Source of the DNA: Hypoxylon rubiginosum
Taxonomy: Eukaryota; Ascomycota; Sordariomycetes; Xylariales; Hypoxylaceae
Reading direction: 5' to 3'
Length of the DNA: 64,000 nt
Assembly (NCBI GenBank): GCA_902806565.1
Contig: CADCXA010000068.1
Location: forward strand, 558,001-622,000
The notes beneath the pieces are model-generated. The model did no database searches. It saw only the letters and a program-made list of their open reading frames with translations, and was not told the origin of the DNA. Positions 34,014 through 43,393 of this stretch are shown in pieces (position 1 is the stretch's first letter; each line of letters starts with the position of its first letter). The translations under genes and the position numbers were made by a program.

Positions 34014-34802
34014 TTATGTATCGCCGACCCATCCACCATCAACTACGTGGCTACTCCCAGTAATAGCGCTCGAATCGTCCGCGGCTAGAAAGAGTATCAA
34101 TCTGGCTACCTCATCGGGCATGAGGTCTCTCTTGATGCTCTGCGCGGCCATCACTTCGGCGCGGTACTCATCCGTCAGCACCTCGTCGATCTGGCGCTGC
34201 GTCGCGATGGCGCCCGGCATGACGCTATTGACCCTGATACCGTAGCGGCCGAACTCCTTGCTGTGAGTCCTCGTCATGCCGAGAACGGCCGCCTTGCAAA
34301 GGGTGTAGACCGGCGAGCCCACGGCCGGGATCCGCCACGTGATGGAGCCCATGTTGATGATGCTGCCGGCGCCCTTCTTCTGCATCGCGGGGACCACGGC
34401 CTGCGTCAGGAAGAACTGGTGGCGCAGGTTGACGTTGACGTCCTCGTCGAACGACTCCGGCGTCACACCGGCGCTCGGGACCCGCGACCGGGCGTCGGCG
34501 CGCCCCGTGTTGTTGAGCAGGACGTCGACCGTGCCGTGATCGGCGAGCGTCTTCTCCGCACACTCCTTGAGCCGAGTCAAGTCGGTCACGTCGCAGTGCA
34601 TGAATGTGGGCTGAGGAACATCGGGGATGCCTTTAATTTTGTCAAGCAGTTTCTTCGCCGATGTCTCCGAGTAATCTAGGAAGACGACGTTGGATCCTTG
34701 GCGGCAGAATAGCTCGACCGATGCCGCGCCGATTCCTTCAGCGCCGCCGGTGATCAGGACGGTCTTGCCCCGCAGACTGGGGTACGTCGCGTATTTTTCC
34801 AT
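34014..34802 (-). CDS. Short-chain dehydrogenase/reductase (classical SDR)
   Basis: NAD(P)-dependent oxidoreductase of 262 residues, single exon. The start ATG at 34802 (MEKYATYPSLRGKTVLITGG) fits the family; an upstream in-frame ATG at 34952 would add 50 hydrophobic residues that do not fit. Motifs in order are TGGAEGIG (cofactor glycine motif), HCDVTD, NNTG, NMGSIT (catalytic Ser region), YTLCK (catalytic Tyr and Lys), VNSVMPGAIAT and the C-terminal AITGSSHVVDGGW. The Asp in VVFLDYSE after beta-2 suggests NAD preference. It lies between a P450 and an FAD oxidase. The substrate is unknown; sugar dehydrogenases and secondary-metabolite SDRs share this form. Confidence 0.92.
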   Translation of the reverse strand: MEKYATYPSLRGKTVLITGGAEGIGAASVELFCRQGSNVVFLDYSETSAKKLLDKIKGIPDVPQPTFMHCDVTDLTRLKECAEKTLADHGTVDVLLNNTGRADARSRVPSAGVTPESFDEDVNVNLRHQFFLTQAVVPAMQKKGAGSIINMGSITWRIPAVGSPVYTLCKAAVLGMTRTHSKEFGRYGIRVNSVMPGAIATQRQIDEVLTDEYRAEVMAAQSIKRDLMPDEVARLILFLAADDSSAITGSSHVVDGGWVGDT

Positions 34803-36825
34803 GATGGAGAGTACGAATGAAGTGGAGCTTATAAGGTAGTTATAAATTACAATATAGCGAGGTTGTTCATCTGTGCTGTAGGCTAATATAATTCTTATAG
34901 ATAGTGGTCCTAGGATGTCGATGGCATGTCGAGCGATGGAACGTACCGACAAATGGTAGATGTGACTCGAATGGTAACGTAACCTTAGGTAATGTGTTAG
35001 ACGATAAACAGGTGCTAAAGTATCTTATCTTACCTGCAGGAAAGTGTGGGTTAGCAGCAAGTAGGTTTCGGTAGGTTTTCTGTTCAGGATACCCCCTTTA
35101 AGGGTCGGGTGACCAGGCGATCTTGGCCCTCATAGGCTCTCTATACCCAGCACTAATGATTGGCAAGCCGGAACCAATGGACACAACAAGGCACCTATTA
35201 CACATATCTTTCTTTGGACACATCCGACGCGGAGGTAGGACGTCGGAGTTGCCTTATCGGTGATCTATGATCGCACAATTTAACCTCGACATCCATGGGT
35301 TTAGAAAATTATCTTGTCTAGGAATGGATGACGATTAAGAGTGTCACTAGACACTGCATATCAACCCAATCTTGTCTTTATGAGTTCTCACTTAAATGCA
35401 TGCTTGGGATGCCGAAGAGTGCCTGGAGTACCTTAGGTACCTACCGGTAGGCATGTAGGTATTTAGGTAATAATTATAACCCCTTAACCATTCTCTCTCT
35501 TAAGCAGGCACAATCCCTTCAATAATTAAATTGTCCAATTCGACTTACACTTTCTGACATTATACTATATGAACCGCGACTGATCTCCTCGTGATGCACG
35601 AGACTTGGACAAACGATAGGTACTTGCCTTGGCTTCTTAGGGGAATTACATATTTTCCTCTGCAAAGGCGCAGCTCAGTCCGGATAACCTCCACCGTCAG
35701 ATACAGATCCAGTACATATATAATAGTCTCCGGTAGTTTTGATGTTATACCATTAATAACGACGGGAATGTCGGCCATTTGGCGACTCTGAAAAGTTATA
35801 ATCGGTTAGATATTTCTAGGAAATCGTAAAAACAGGGCTGAGATGGCGTGAGTGATGGTCTATCCTCTGCCTTTCTTTTCTTTAATTTCGGTTTGCATCT
35901 TTAACTCATTCTAACATGAAATAAGGAGTCTCTATTGGAGTTCCTTTTACCGCTTGGGCTACAATACACATCTTTAGAAATCAAACTCTTCTTTGACAAG
36001 TTCTGTCTGAAACTTTATGTTTACCTCTAGGACCTTCGTCTCTTTCGACCACTCTCAAGAAGATGCTATATTAGGCTAAACAGCTAAAGTCTATACTGAA
36101 TATGAGATATATATAAAGTCTAGCTGCCATACGGAGGTAAGATGAATGCTTTTGAGTTGGAATCACTTAGGCATGGATTACTTATCGTGGCTCCCCAAGG
36201 GCCCCTATTCGTTCGTGCCGGCGAGCGTGTAGGAACGTGATACTCTACACTTTTGTTTCTCGTGGGCGAGTTTGAGCTAGGATCCTCACAAGCATGATTG
36301 AAGGTAGGAAACTCAATTGGGAACCAAAATTTCCCAAAACTCGAGCAAGGAGTCGGACTTTTGTTAATGAATACCTTACCTCCTAAGTACGTCCCGTTAT
36401 GAAGACTAGAAATGCTACAGTGCATAGATTCATATCATTGGCCAACCCACTCTATCATATTTAAGACGAGCCTGCTTCATGCGTAATTCAATGCGTCTGG
36501 GCCATTATTAACATGGGAGACGATACAGTTTTATTGGAACGCCTTACGAATAACGGGTATCCTCACCTTGCTACTGCCGCAAACTACACTTCTTATGGTT
36601 AGACCAAGCTGACAGCAGCGGCTTGCATGCAGATCAATACCTAAACATAAGCGAAATTCGGTGCTGTATAGCGTAGTCTCGGAGCCGGAGTTGTCTTTAA
36701 TATCTGCGAATATCCCCGCCTCGCAAAGTAGAACAGAAAATTCGAAACTAGTATAAAGTTCTAGAAAGAAAGTCTTACGTTCTGGGACAAGCCTCGCCCC
36801 ATCGACTCTTGCAGAGAATTTGAAA
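34803..36825. other. Intergenic
   Basis: About 2 kb between the SDR and the FAD oxidase, which are divergently transcribed. A TACCTAGGTA-type block lies at 35429-35469. A 72-codon frame at 35560-35778 (minus) begins MADIPVVINGITSKLPETII, which looks like a protein start, but nothing recognisable follows. Confidence 0.45.
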
Positions 36826-38657
36826 ATGTCTAAATCTGCTGCAGCTGCGTGCGCGACTCTGACATCTGCTCTCCCGGAGCGCGTCATAACGCCTGATGAT
36901 GTGAAATATGAATCTGTGCGCGATTTCCCCTGGTTAGTCTATCCATTATACGATATTATAGGAGTGAAGAAAAACCCAAAAGAATCTGTAAGTTACTACA
37001 GGTTCGGATATGTTCTGACACTGCTCGTAGGTCTCAAACGTGCTGGCTCCCTGCCGCCTGCTACGTTCGGCCACATACTCCCGATGAGGTGGCCATCGCT
37101 CTGAAAGCAATTAAAGAGACGGGGTCCCAATTCACCATCCGTGGCGGCGGACATAATTGCAATCCTAATGTCAGCAGTATCGATGGCTCTGGAGTCGTAA
37201 TTGATTTGCGCGATCTGAACTCGATTTCAATCGACAAATCAAGCGGCATTGCCAGCATGGGAGCGGGAAGCAACTGGGGGCAAGTATATGCCTTTCTCGA
37301 AGAGCACGGCCTCACCGCAATAGGCGGCCGGCAGAAGGATGTCGGAGTAGGGGGTTTCCTTCTTGGAGGTATGTCTCCTTAGGCCCCCTTTTATAGGAAT
37401 AAACATGGACTTACGAAAGTGGACAGGAGGGCTCCCAGCTTTTTCTAATCTCCACGGTCTAGGAGCAGACAGCATTGCGAATTTTGAGGTGAGTAACAAG
37501 AGAAACTACAATATCAATTTGAAATGCTTATAGGGCCACTTTATTCAAGGTTCTTCTCGCGGACTCGACGATAGTGAATGCCAACCGGGGAGAGAATCCC
37601 GATCTCTATCGTGCTCTTAAAGGTGGTGGCACTAACTTCGGTGTGTTACTCCTCACTCGCCCCTCGGGAGCTGAGGCACAATAGGTACACTAGTACGAGG
37701 GTTATAAAAACAGTTGAAGCTAAACAGGGTACCTTCTAGGTATTGTCACTCGATTCGATATTCAAACATACGAGATCAAAGCACAGTACACTTTGAATGT
37801 ATATGACCGAGCAGACTACGCCAATATCTTACGAGCGACTGTCGAGGTACAGAAAGCAATGGAGACAGACCCAAAATACGGCATGTTTGTCACTTTCTAC
37901 CCTACGATGAGCGTTGTGGGACTCTTCTACGCCGATTGGGCCTCGGAAACCCCAAAAGCTTTTCAACCATTCTTGAATTTAAAGAGCCTAGTAAACTCGG
38001 TGGTACCGACTACAAATGGTACTGTCAAGTCTCTCGTGGATGTACTAGGACCTGCAACCCATCTCAGGTGAGATTATAGTCTGTCCCCTCAGGAAAAAAA
38101 ACTCCCCCGATACCTAACTCAGTCACAGGCGTCACGTTTCTATGGCGAGCTCCAAGGTTTCCTATGACCTATATCTCGACATACATAAGCATTGGTTGGC
38201 GATGTTGGAGAAGTACCCGGGCGCTGGCAACATGTTCTACGCCCTTCAACCTTTGTCAACTGCTGTCGCGCAACTCGCAGAGATCCGAGGAGGAAACACG
38301 CTAGGAATAAAGCGTGTCCCGCAATCTTGTGAGTGTTTGCGTTCTTAAAAGTCTGTAAATATCATTAATAACCGTATTTTAGGGTGGGCATTTGCCGCTG
38401 AGTGGTCAGGCCAAGAAAATGACGCGGCAGGGTATCAGGGGGTGGACGAACTTTGCTCAGGCATGCGCAACATTGCCGAGGGAAAAGGGCAGCTACTTGA
38501 TCTGATATTCATGAATGACGCATCAGTTTCGCAGAACGTGTTGGCAAGTTATGGTGCAGATAACGTCAGGAGGTTGCAGGAGACAGCTGCTAAGTATGAT
38601 CCTGATGGGGTTTTCCAGAAGCAACAAAAGGACGGCTTTCTTTTGCGGAAGTTGTAA
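36826..38657 (+). CDS. FAD-linked oxidoreductase, berberine-bridge-enzyme type
   Basis: Flavin oxidase with PCMH-type FAD domain. Seven exons: 36826-36932, 37031-37368, 37427-37488, 37550-37640, 37740-38067, 38129-38328 and 38383-38657; 466 residues. FAD domain marks: WLPAACYVRPHTPDEVAIAL, FTIRGGGHNCNP (with the His that often carries flavin), DLRDLNSISID, GAGSNWGQVY, IGGRQKDVGVGGFLLGG and NRGENPDLYRALKGGGTNFG. The C-terminal BBE-like substrate domain ends AAKYDPDGVFQK. There is no signal peptide at this start, although many relatives are secreted. An upstream exon is possible but not seen. Likely oxidises a small-molecule alcohol or C-H bond in the same pathway as the nearby P450 and SDR. 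Confidence 0.9.
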
Positions 38658-39064
38658 TTCGTATCAACTTCATAGATCACTAAAGCTGTTTAGTAGAGTT
38701 TCCATGGCTAGTATCCGACATAAGGTGAAGAGCAGCAGATAGCAACTCCATATAATTTCGGGGCCGGGTTATGAGTTGATAGTACAATGTCAGCTCCCTT
38801 ATATTAGACATTCATTATGGACTACTATCCCCTAAGGAGAACAGCTAGGTTAGAAGGCTACGATTAAAAGTTCAAAGATTTACCAGAAGACGAAAATACC
38901 AAGTCTTTTGGGTGGATGAGTTAATTCGAGTAAACTAGGTACAGCATACTCTAATATTTGTCTTTTGCTTCATCGTTTTCCCATTTTCTTCCCAAAAAGC
39001 CCAGACAGCGAAAATACTACGGCTCGAAGAAGTCGCATAGTAATCGTCCTATTCATTTGATCTC
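38658..39064. other. Intergenic; start of duplicated unit
   Basis: 3' flank of the FAD oxidase. From about 38951 the sequence matches the flank of the second microprotein gene (from about 42092): both share a CTTCATCGTT / CTCATCGTT string, CCCAAAAAGCCCA / CCCCAAAAGCCCA and CAGCGAAAATAC / CGGCGAGAATAC. Confidence 0.6.
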
Positions 39065-39271
39065 CTACTTCTTCGGCTCCTCCTTCGGCTCCTCCTTCGG
39101 CTCCTCCTTCGGTTCCTCACTTTCCCTTTTTTTCTCTGCCGCTTCCCTTGCCTTCTTCACTTCCTCTGCCTCTTTCTCTTCATCTTTCTTTCTTTCAGCA
39201 CAGTGGGGGCAATCCCAGCCGACATACCATTCATGGCACTCGTTACAGGTCGTTGCGTTGGTAGTCGACAT
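39065..39271 (-). CDS. CxxC microprotein A with charged tail
   Basis: 68 residues, single exon. It starts MSTTNATTCNECHEWYVGWD, with four cysteines at 9, 12, 21 and 24 (C-x2-C-x8-C-x2-C), the form of a small zinc-binding loop. The rest is a Glu/Lys-rich helix ending in a fourfold EEPK-type repeat encoded by a 12-bp tandem DNA repeat (about 39068-39115). A paralogue lies at 42206-42418 with the same CxxCH-x2-YV-x3-CxxC pattern, similar length and tail, and matching 3' and 5' flanks. Conservation of the cysteine pattern over diverged DNA argues that both are real genes. No known family is recognised and no function is assigned. Confidence 0.75.
   Translation of the reverse strand: MSTTNATTCNECHEWYVGWDCPHCAERKKDEEKEAEEVKKAREAAEKKRESEEPKEEPKEEPKEEPKK
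39068..39115. repeat. 12-bp tandem repeat inside microprotein A
   Basis: Four near-exact copies of a TTCGGCTCCTCC unit encode the EEPK repeats at the C-terminus of microprotein A. The last copy differs at one base (GGTTCC for GGCTCC). Copy number may vary between strains. Confidence 0.8.
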
Positions 39272-39850
39272 CCTTACTCGCGCTAATAATGAACAGGGTA
39301 CAAGTCAGTAAATAGGGGACGAGTCGGTACTGGTTCGTCGAGGCCTGGGTTTGGTGCTTACCTAGGTAGACAGATTATGGACGCTGCAGTGTAGAGATAG
39401 TCAAGCCTTGTTGTTAGGTTGGTGATCCCGATCAGTTATGTGACCTCGGGATGATCGTTCGTTGCGGTATACTTGTTGAGTTTTGCTTGATTTGTTTTGC
39501 GGTGATCCTACTGCATTTAAGTTGGAAACCCTAGACATGTTGAGACTTATATATTTCTGAAGAACCTGGACCAGATGCTGATGTACTAGAACCTGTTTCT
39601 GCGGGAATCACGATATATCTGTATTGTTTCATGATTGAGTCATGGTCCAGTTGTAAAGTTGTAGTCAGATGTGTATATCTTCATCCCTAGCAGATATCTC
39701 TCGCAAGAGCTCGTAGTCATGTGTCAACACGCAAACAAGAGGATACCGAAACAGCTGGCGTTGCTACGTGAAGAATTATCTCCAAGGTTTCGTTTAACAT
39801 GAATCCAGTTACGAATTTTCCCTTTTAAGATAAAACAATATCTTAGATAC
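39272..39850. other. Upstream region of microprotein A
   Basis: About 0.5 kb that is similar to the region upstream of microprotein B, including the TATA region and a CTTCATCCC / TCTCTC / CGAGAG-type stretch near 39680-39720. The similarity fades at about 39790. Confidence 0.55.
39544..39553 (-). promoter_or_regulatory. TATA-like element, microprotein A
   Basis: GACTTATATA on the plus strand (TATATAAGTC read on the coding strand), about 270 nt upstream of the start codon. The identical 10-mer lies at a similar place before microprotein B (42655-42664), which supports a conserved core promoter. Confidence 0.5.
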
Positions 39851-40075
39851 CTATGGGATGTCCTCGAAGCCCTCTTTCCTGAGTCGGCCAGCCATGTCCT
39901 TAATGTAACCGGTGCCCGCGCCGGCGGCAGTGGCGGCCCAGGGGTTTCGCATGGCGGGGCCGCCCGGGATCGTTAAGCGCTAGCACACGAGGTCGCAGGT
40001 GCGCTGCAGCTCCGCCGGCTACGGCGCCGAGATGTCATAGATGGCAAAGGCTCAGCGGCTGAATACAACGTGGGA
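39851..40075 (-). pseudogene. Unidentified gene remnant with three in-frame stops
   Basis: One minus-strand frame ending at TAG 39851-39853 reads like protein (AELQRTCDLVC, PGGPAMRNPWAATAAGAGTG, YIKDMAGRLRKEGFED) but is cut by TAG at 39980-39982, TAG at 40019-40021 and TGA at 40052-40054. Each stop could come from a single C-to-T or G-to-A change (CAG or TGG to TAG, TGG to TGA), as repeat-induced point mutation would make. I do not recognise the parent family. Confidence 0.5.
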
Positions 40076-40144
40076 AGAGACCGTCGGCTGTTCGACGACT
40101 GGCCATATCACCCAAAACCGCCAAACCGGTCAAAACTCTGAAAA

Positions 40145-40309
40145 TTGATGACATAATCTGAAGTTATAGAGGGTATGCGCTGTAACTCACTGTAATTATA
40201 GCGGGGCTCAGCACTAAGCTCCCTATATTTATAGGGCATTGTGGGGTTTGGCATTAGGTCCCTGTATTATAGGGCACAGTATAGGGCATATAGAATATTA
40301 TGTCATCAA
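40145..40309. mobile_element. MITE-like element
   Basis: Perfect 13-bp inverted repeats (TTGATGACATAAT at 40145-40157, ATTATGTCATCAA at 40297-40309) bound 165 bp of non-coding DNA. Inside are two imperfect tandem copies of a ~35-bp unit ending TATAGGGCA (about 40206-40275), plus a third partial copy. No clear target-site duplication was found and only one copy is in the window. Confidence 0.4.
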
Positions 40310-40916
40310 CGACCGTGTTTTCAAAAAAAGGGGGCGGGGTAAATACGGCCCGCTTACGTAATGCTAATCAACACCCTCGTCATCTCCATCGTCTGGAATA
40401 CCTTCAAATAGATCCATCGTGGAAAAATCAATGGGCAGAGAGGCACCACCACCGTCCTGGGTCTCACGAGAACACCTCTAAATCTAGTTACTCCTGCTTA
40501 GACTTCTGTCTGACAGAGCGCGTCCGCCCTCCCCGTCGTGACATCCGCGGCGTGGGGGGAAATGTTCCGTATGTTGACGTGGATCAAACAAAACACGACC
40601 AGAGTATGTTGATTGTCTTTCCCCCATCCGATCATATCTTGGGTAGGCTGATTTGAGCAATTTGAAGAGTATTCCATGGAAACTAAAGATTATTCATAAT
40701 ACAAACTGGAAACTAGGTACAGTCGCTCAGCGCTTACATTGCGGCAGTTGAAAACCAGAGCAACTCCTCTGCCTTACATGGGCCTCTGCCTTACATGGGG
40801 ACTTATAGGTTTGTGCAAAGTTTATGAAGCTGGGGAGGTCTCTGACGCCGTCTTTTCCTAACTGTTCAACTATCTTCTTTATTTCCATCTCTGATACTAA
40901 GTATTCGAATAATTGA

Positions 40917-41382
40917 CTAATTCCCAAGTCGTAGCTCTCGGATGAAGATGTCGGCCGCTTTTTTACCTATAACAATAGCAGCATTATTGGTATTGGCAGC
41001 CACGTTGAGCGGGGGAATACTCATGCCGGCGATCTTTAAGCCCTCGACGCCATAAACCCCGAGGCTCTCATCGACGACACCGCCCTCCTCCCGGGGCGCC
41101 ATCTTACAGGTTCCGAGCGAGTGCTAAGTGCCTCCGACGTTCTGGTGGAGCCAGTCTTCCAGAACAGCGTCGTCGTGTTCCGTATACTCAAGGGGAGCTA
41201 CGTCGCGGTCGAGGGGTGCTTCGGTCTCGATACAGGCCAAGGTCATCAACTTCTAACTCGTTCGGCCTGTACTTGCCAGTGAAATCCATCGCGTTCCAGC
41301 CTAGAACCGTGTCGTTATTTCTAATCAGCTCTGCCGGATCAACAGTCTCCTCTGGTTTGCCAATGCTGGATCTCTCCAGCAC
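40917..41382 (-). pseudogene. Alcohol oxidase (GMC) remnant, C-terminal part
   Basis: The minus strand encodes two parts of an alcohol/methanol-oxidase-like GMC flavoenzyme. 41382 to about 41230 gives DPAELIRNNDTVLGWNAMDF and FTGKYRPNELEV. After an apparent internal deletion and frame change, APLDRDVAPLEYTEHDDAVL, DWLHQNVGGT, a TAG stop, and HSLGTCKMAPREEGGVVDES follow. The frame ends with IPPLNVAANTNNAAIVIGKK and KAADIFIRELRLGN at 40917. In the family the stop position is Trp (TWHSLGTCKM), so the TAG is a TGG-to-TAG change. The FAD N-domain is absent. This is a dead fragment. Confidence 0.85.
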
Positions 41383-41385
41383 CGA

Positions 41386-41770
41386 CGGCGGTTATAATAC
41401 ATTCCATGGCGCTATCGCCGGGTTCAAAGTCACCGAGGGGTTTGGGTGCGAGCCGGCCATTCAGTTAGGGTACACTGTCGGTCAAGTTAAGGCACCCCGT
41501 ACCGCCGTCTCGGATATTACGGCGTTCTTGACCTACGCGCAAATTGCTGGCCTTGCCTTGTCATTAGGTATCGCGACGACAGTTTTCTTGAACGGCGCCA
41601 CCCATGATATTTCTATGATTTTGCCCAACTTGCCCCGCGACTTCATTGAAGCCAGCATCAATGGAGCTAGGACCACCATTCTAGATGATCTAAGCCCCAG
41701 CCTACGCCTCCGTCTTGTGGAATCCATAGCCAGCACTGCTGGAAAGGTATTTTATCTCAACGTGGCGTGA
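41386..41770 (+). pseudogene. MFS transporter remnant, C-terminal helices
   Basis: The open frame ending at TGA 41770 encodes FGCEPAIQLGYTVGQVKAPR, VSDITAFLTYAQIAGLALSL and GIATTVFLNGATHDISMILP, then PNLPRDFIEASINGARTTIL. This matches the last membrane helices and cytosolic tail of fungal 14-helix drug-exporter MFS proteins. The first eleven or so helices are missing: just upstream the DNA is the alcohol oxidase remnant on the other strand. It is therefore a truncated fragment, although its own frame is still open. Confidence 0.7.
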
Positions 41771-42205
41771 ACGGCTTTCGGTTTCCTTACGTCCTTGGTG
41801 ATGAAGCGCGAGAGATTATAGTTATGTACAAGTTGATTTTCTATTTAGATTGTTATATTTTAGTGGTACTTTGATATGATATCTTCTGGTGTTGGCCAAA
41901 TGCTTGCTAGAAATAGCCACATGCTGTCATTTGATATTATAACTTTCGCACTATATTTCAACTCATTAGACTCACGGTTTATCCTTGACTATATCCCTGG
42001 TTAACTGTGTAGGTGAGGTATACTTCAATTTACGAAGATCGTAAGAGCTGCTGGGATATCTTCTAGGTAGGCATTTAGGTACATAGTAAGTACTTTAATG
42101 TTTCCGCTTGTCTCATCGTTACCCCGTTTTCTTTCCCCAAAAGCCCAAACGGCGAGAATACAACGCACATAAAGCAATTACATGACAATTCCCATATTTG
42201 GGTAT
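41771..42205. other. Intergenic; start of second duplicated unit
   Basis: AT-rich. From about 42092 it matches the 3' flank of microprotein A. No gene. Confidence 0.5.
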
Positions 42206-42418
42206 CTAGCCTTTCTTGGCCTTGTTCGCCTCCTCCTCTCTCTTCTTTTCCTTCATCTTTTCTGTTGCCTCTTTAGCCTTTTCTCCAAATTCATCATTCT
42301 TCTTCGCCGTCTCTCCATCGTTGTCCCTCTTCTTATCTTCTAAACAGTATTCGCAAGACGGCATGACGTAGTTCTGGTGGCACGTAGAGCACATCTTTCC
42401 TTCGTACTTCGACGACAT
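42206..42418 (-). CDS. CxxC microprotein B with charged tail
   Basis: 70 residues, single exon. It starts MSSKYEGKMCSTCHQNYVMP, with cysteines at 10, 13, 22 and 25 (C-x2-C-x8-C-x2-C), then a Lys/Glu-rich helix (KEATEKMKEKKREEEANKAK). It is a paralogue of microprotein A about 3.1 kb away, in the same orientation, with related flanks on both sides. It lacks the EEPK repeat. The four-cysteine knot probably binds one zinc ion; the tail may bind nucleic acid or a protein. No known family is recognised. Confidence 0.75.
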   Translation of the reverse strand: MSSKYEGKMCSTCHQNYVMPSCEYCLEDKKRDNDGETAKKNDEFGEKAKEATEKMKEKKREEEANKAKKG

Positions 42419-43393
42419 TCTTGCTAACGGTAGTGTTGGGCGAGGGACGAAATAGTATGAAGATGGCTGGAATTTAAGAGTGATGTAGAACCTTTTTGGA
42501 GACAGTAGATCAGTTTTCTTGTTGGGTTAATAATCCCGATCCACTATAGGTTTTGAGATGTTCTTTATTGCGATATGCTGGTTGAGTTTCGCTCAGGAAG
42601 TTGCTTGGTTTGTGGTTCTGCTGTAGTTAGTATGAAGGAACCCAGACATAACGGGACTTATATACTTTTTGAATGAACCAGATCTGAAGTCCCTTTCTTC
42701 GGATTTTCCCTACGTGAATCAGGATATATCCACCTTAGGCAATCATTAATCAAACCAGCATCCACGTATAAAGCGGTATTCGGACATGAACCATCTTCAT
42801 CCCACACTTATCTCTCACAACTTATTTGTTATTTGGTATCCCTCGCGAGAGTTCATAATTATGAAAGTACATAGTGGTAAAGAATAGATTACCAAGCCGA
42901 AATAGTGATTGTTGTTACGCGAGTTATCACCTGAGCTTACTGAGGCAGTTTGTCCTCCAACCCACTACCCCTATTCGGGCAGCATGGCTAGCTCCTCGTC
43001 TAAAGACTCAGGGGTTGAGGAGATACAAGCGTGGAAAATAAAGAATATTCTCCTGAAACTACGGAGGGAGGTAGTCAAGCTGAACGTTGTCCCTAAAGTA
43101 AAATATATTGGATACCTGCAGGAACGTCCTTTAATGTGCAATCCTACCAGGTACCTTTGGAGGAAGGTAGATAGCTGAGTGCCTAAGTGCTCTTGATCTC
43201 TAAATTGGAATAGGCATGTGTTTATCATTGTATGTGTGTATATATTCACTTAAATCTAGCGAGTCTAGAATTCCAACCTCTCTAGAAGACATTCTTCATG
43301 ACTTGCTCTTACCAACATACATCGCATTGAGCACATTTCCCGTGTATCATAATATATATCCATTACGTGACGAACCCGCGCCAATCTCATGCT
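42419..43393. other. Upstream region of microprotein B and 3' flank of reductase gene
   Basis: 42419 to about 42935 is similar to the region upstream of microprotein A. The remainder, up to the ferric reductase stop, shows no gene that I recognise; an 89-codon frame at 42909-43178 has no motif. Confidence 0.5.
42655..42664 (-). promoter_or_regulatory. TATA-like element, microprotein B
   Basis: GACTTATATA, identical to the element before microprotein A, about 240 nt upstream of the start codon. Confidence 0.5.

Noticed and set aside
35560..35778. 72-codon frame starting MADIPVVINGIT
   Set aside because: The start looks protein-like but the remainder does not continue any known fold, and no exon follows.
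40300..40656. 118-codon plus-strand frame next to the MITE-like element
   Set aside because: His/Pro/Arg-rich without motif; it begins inside the inverted repeat, so it is probably chance.
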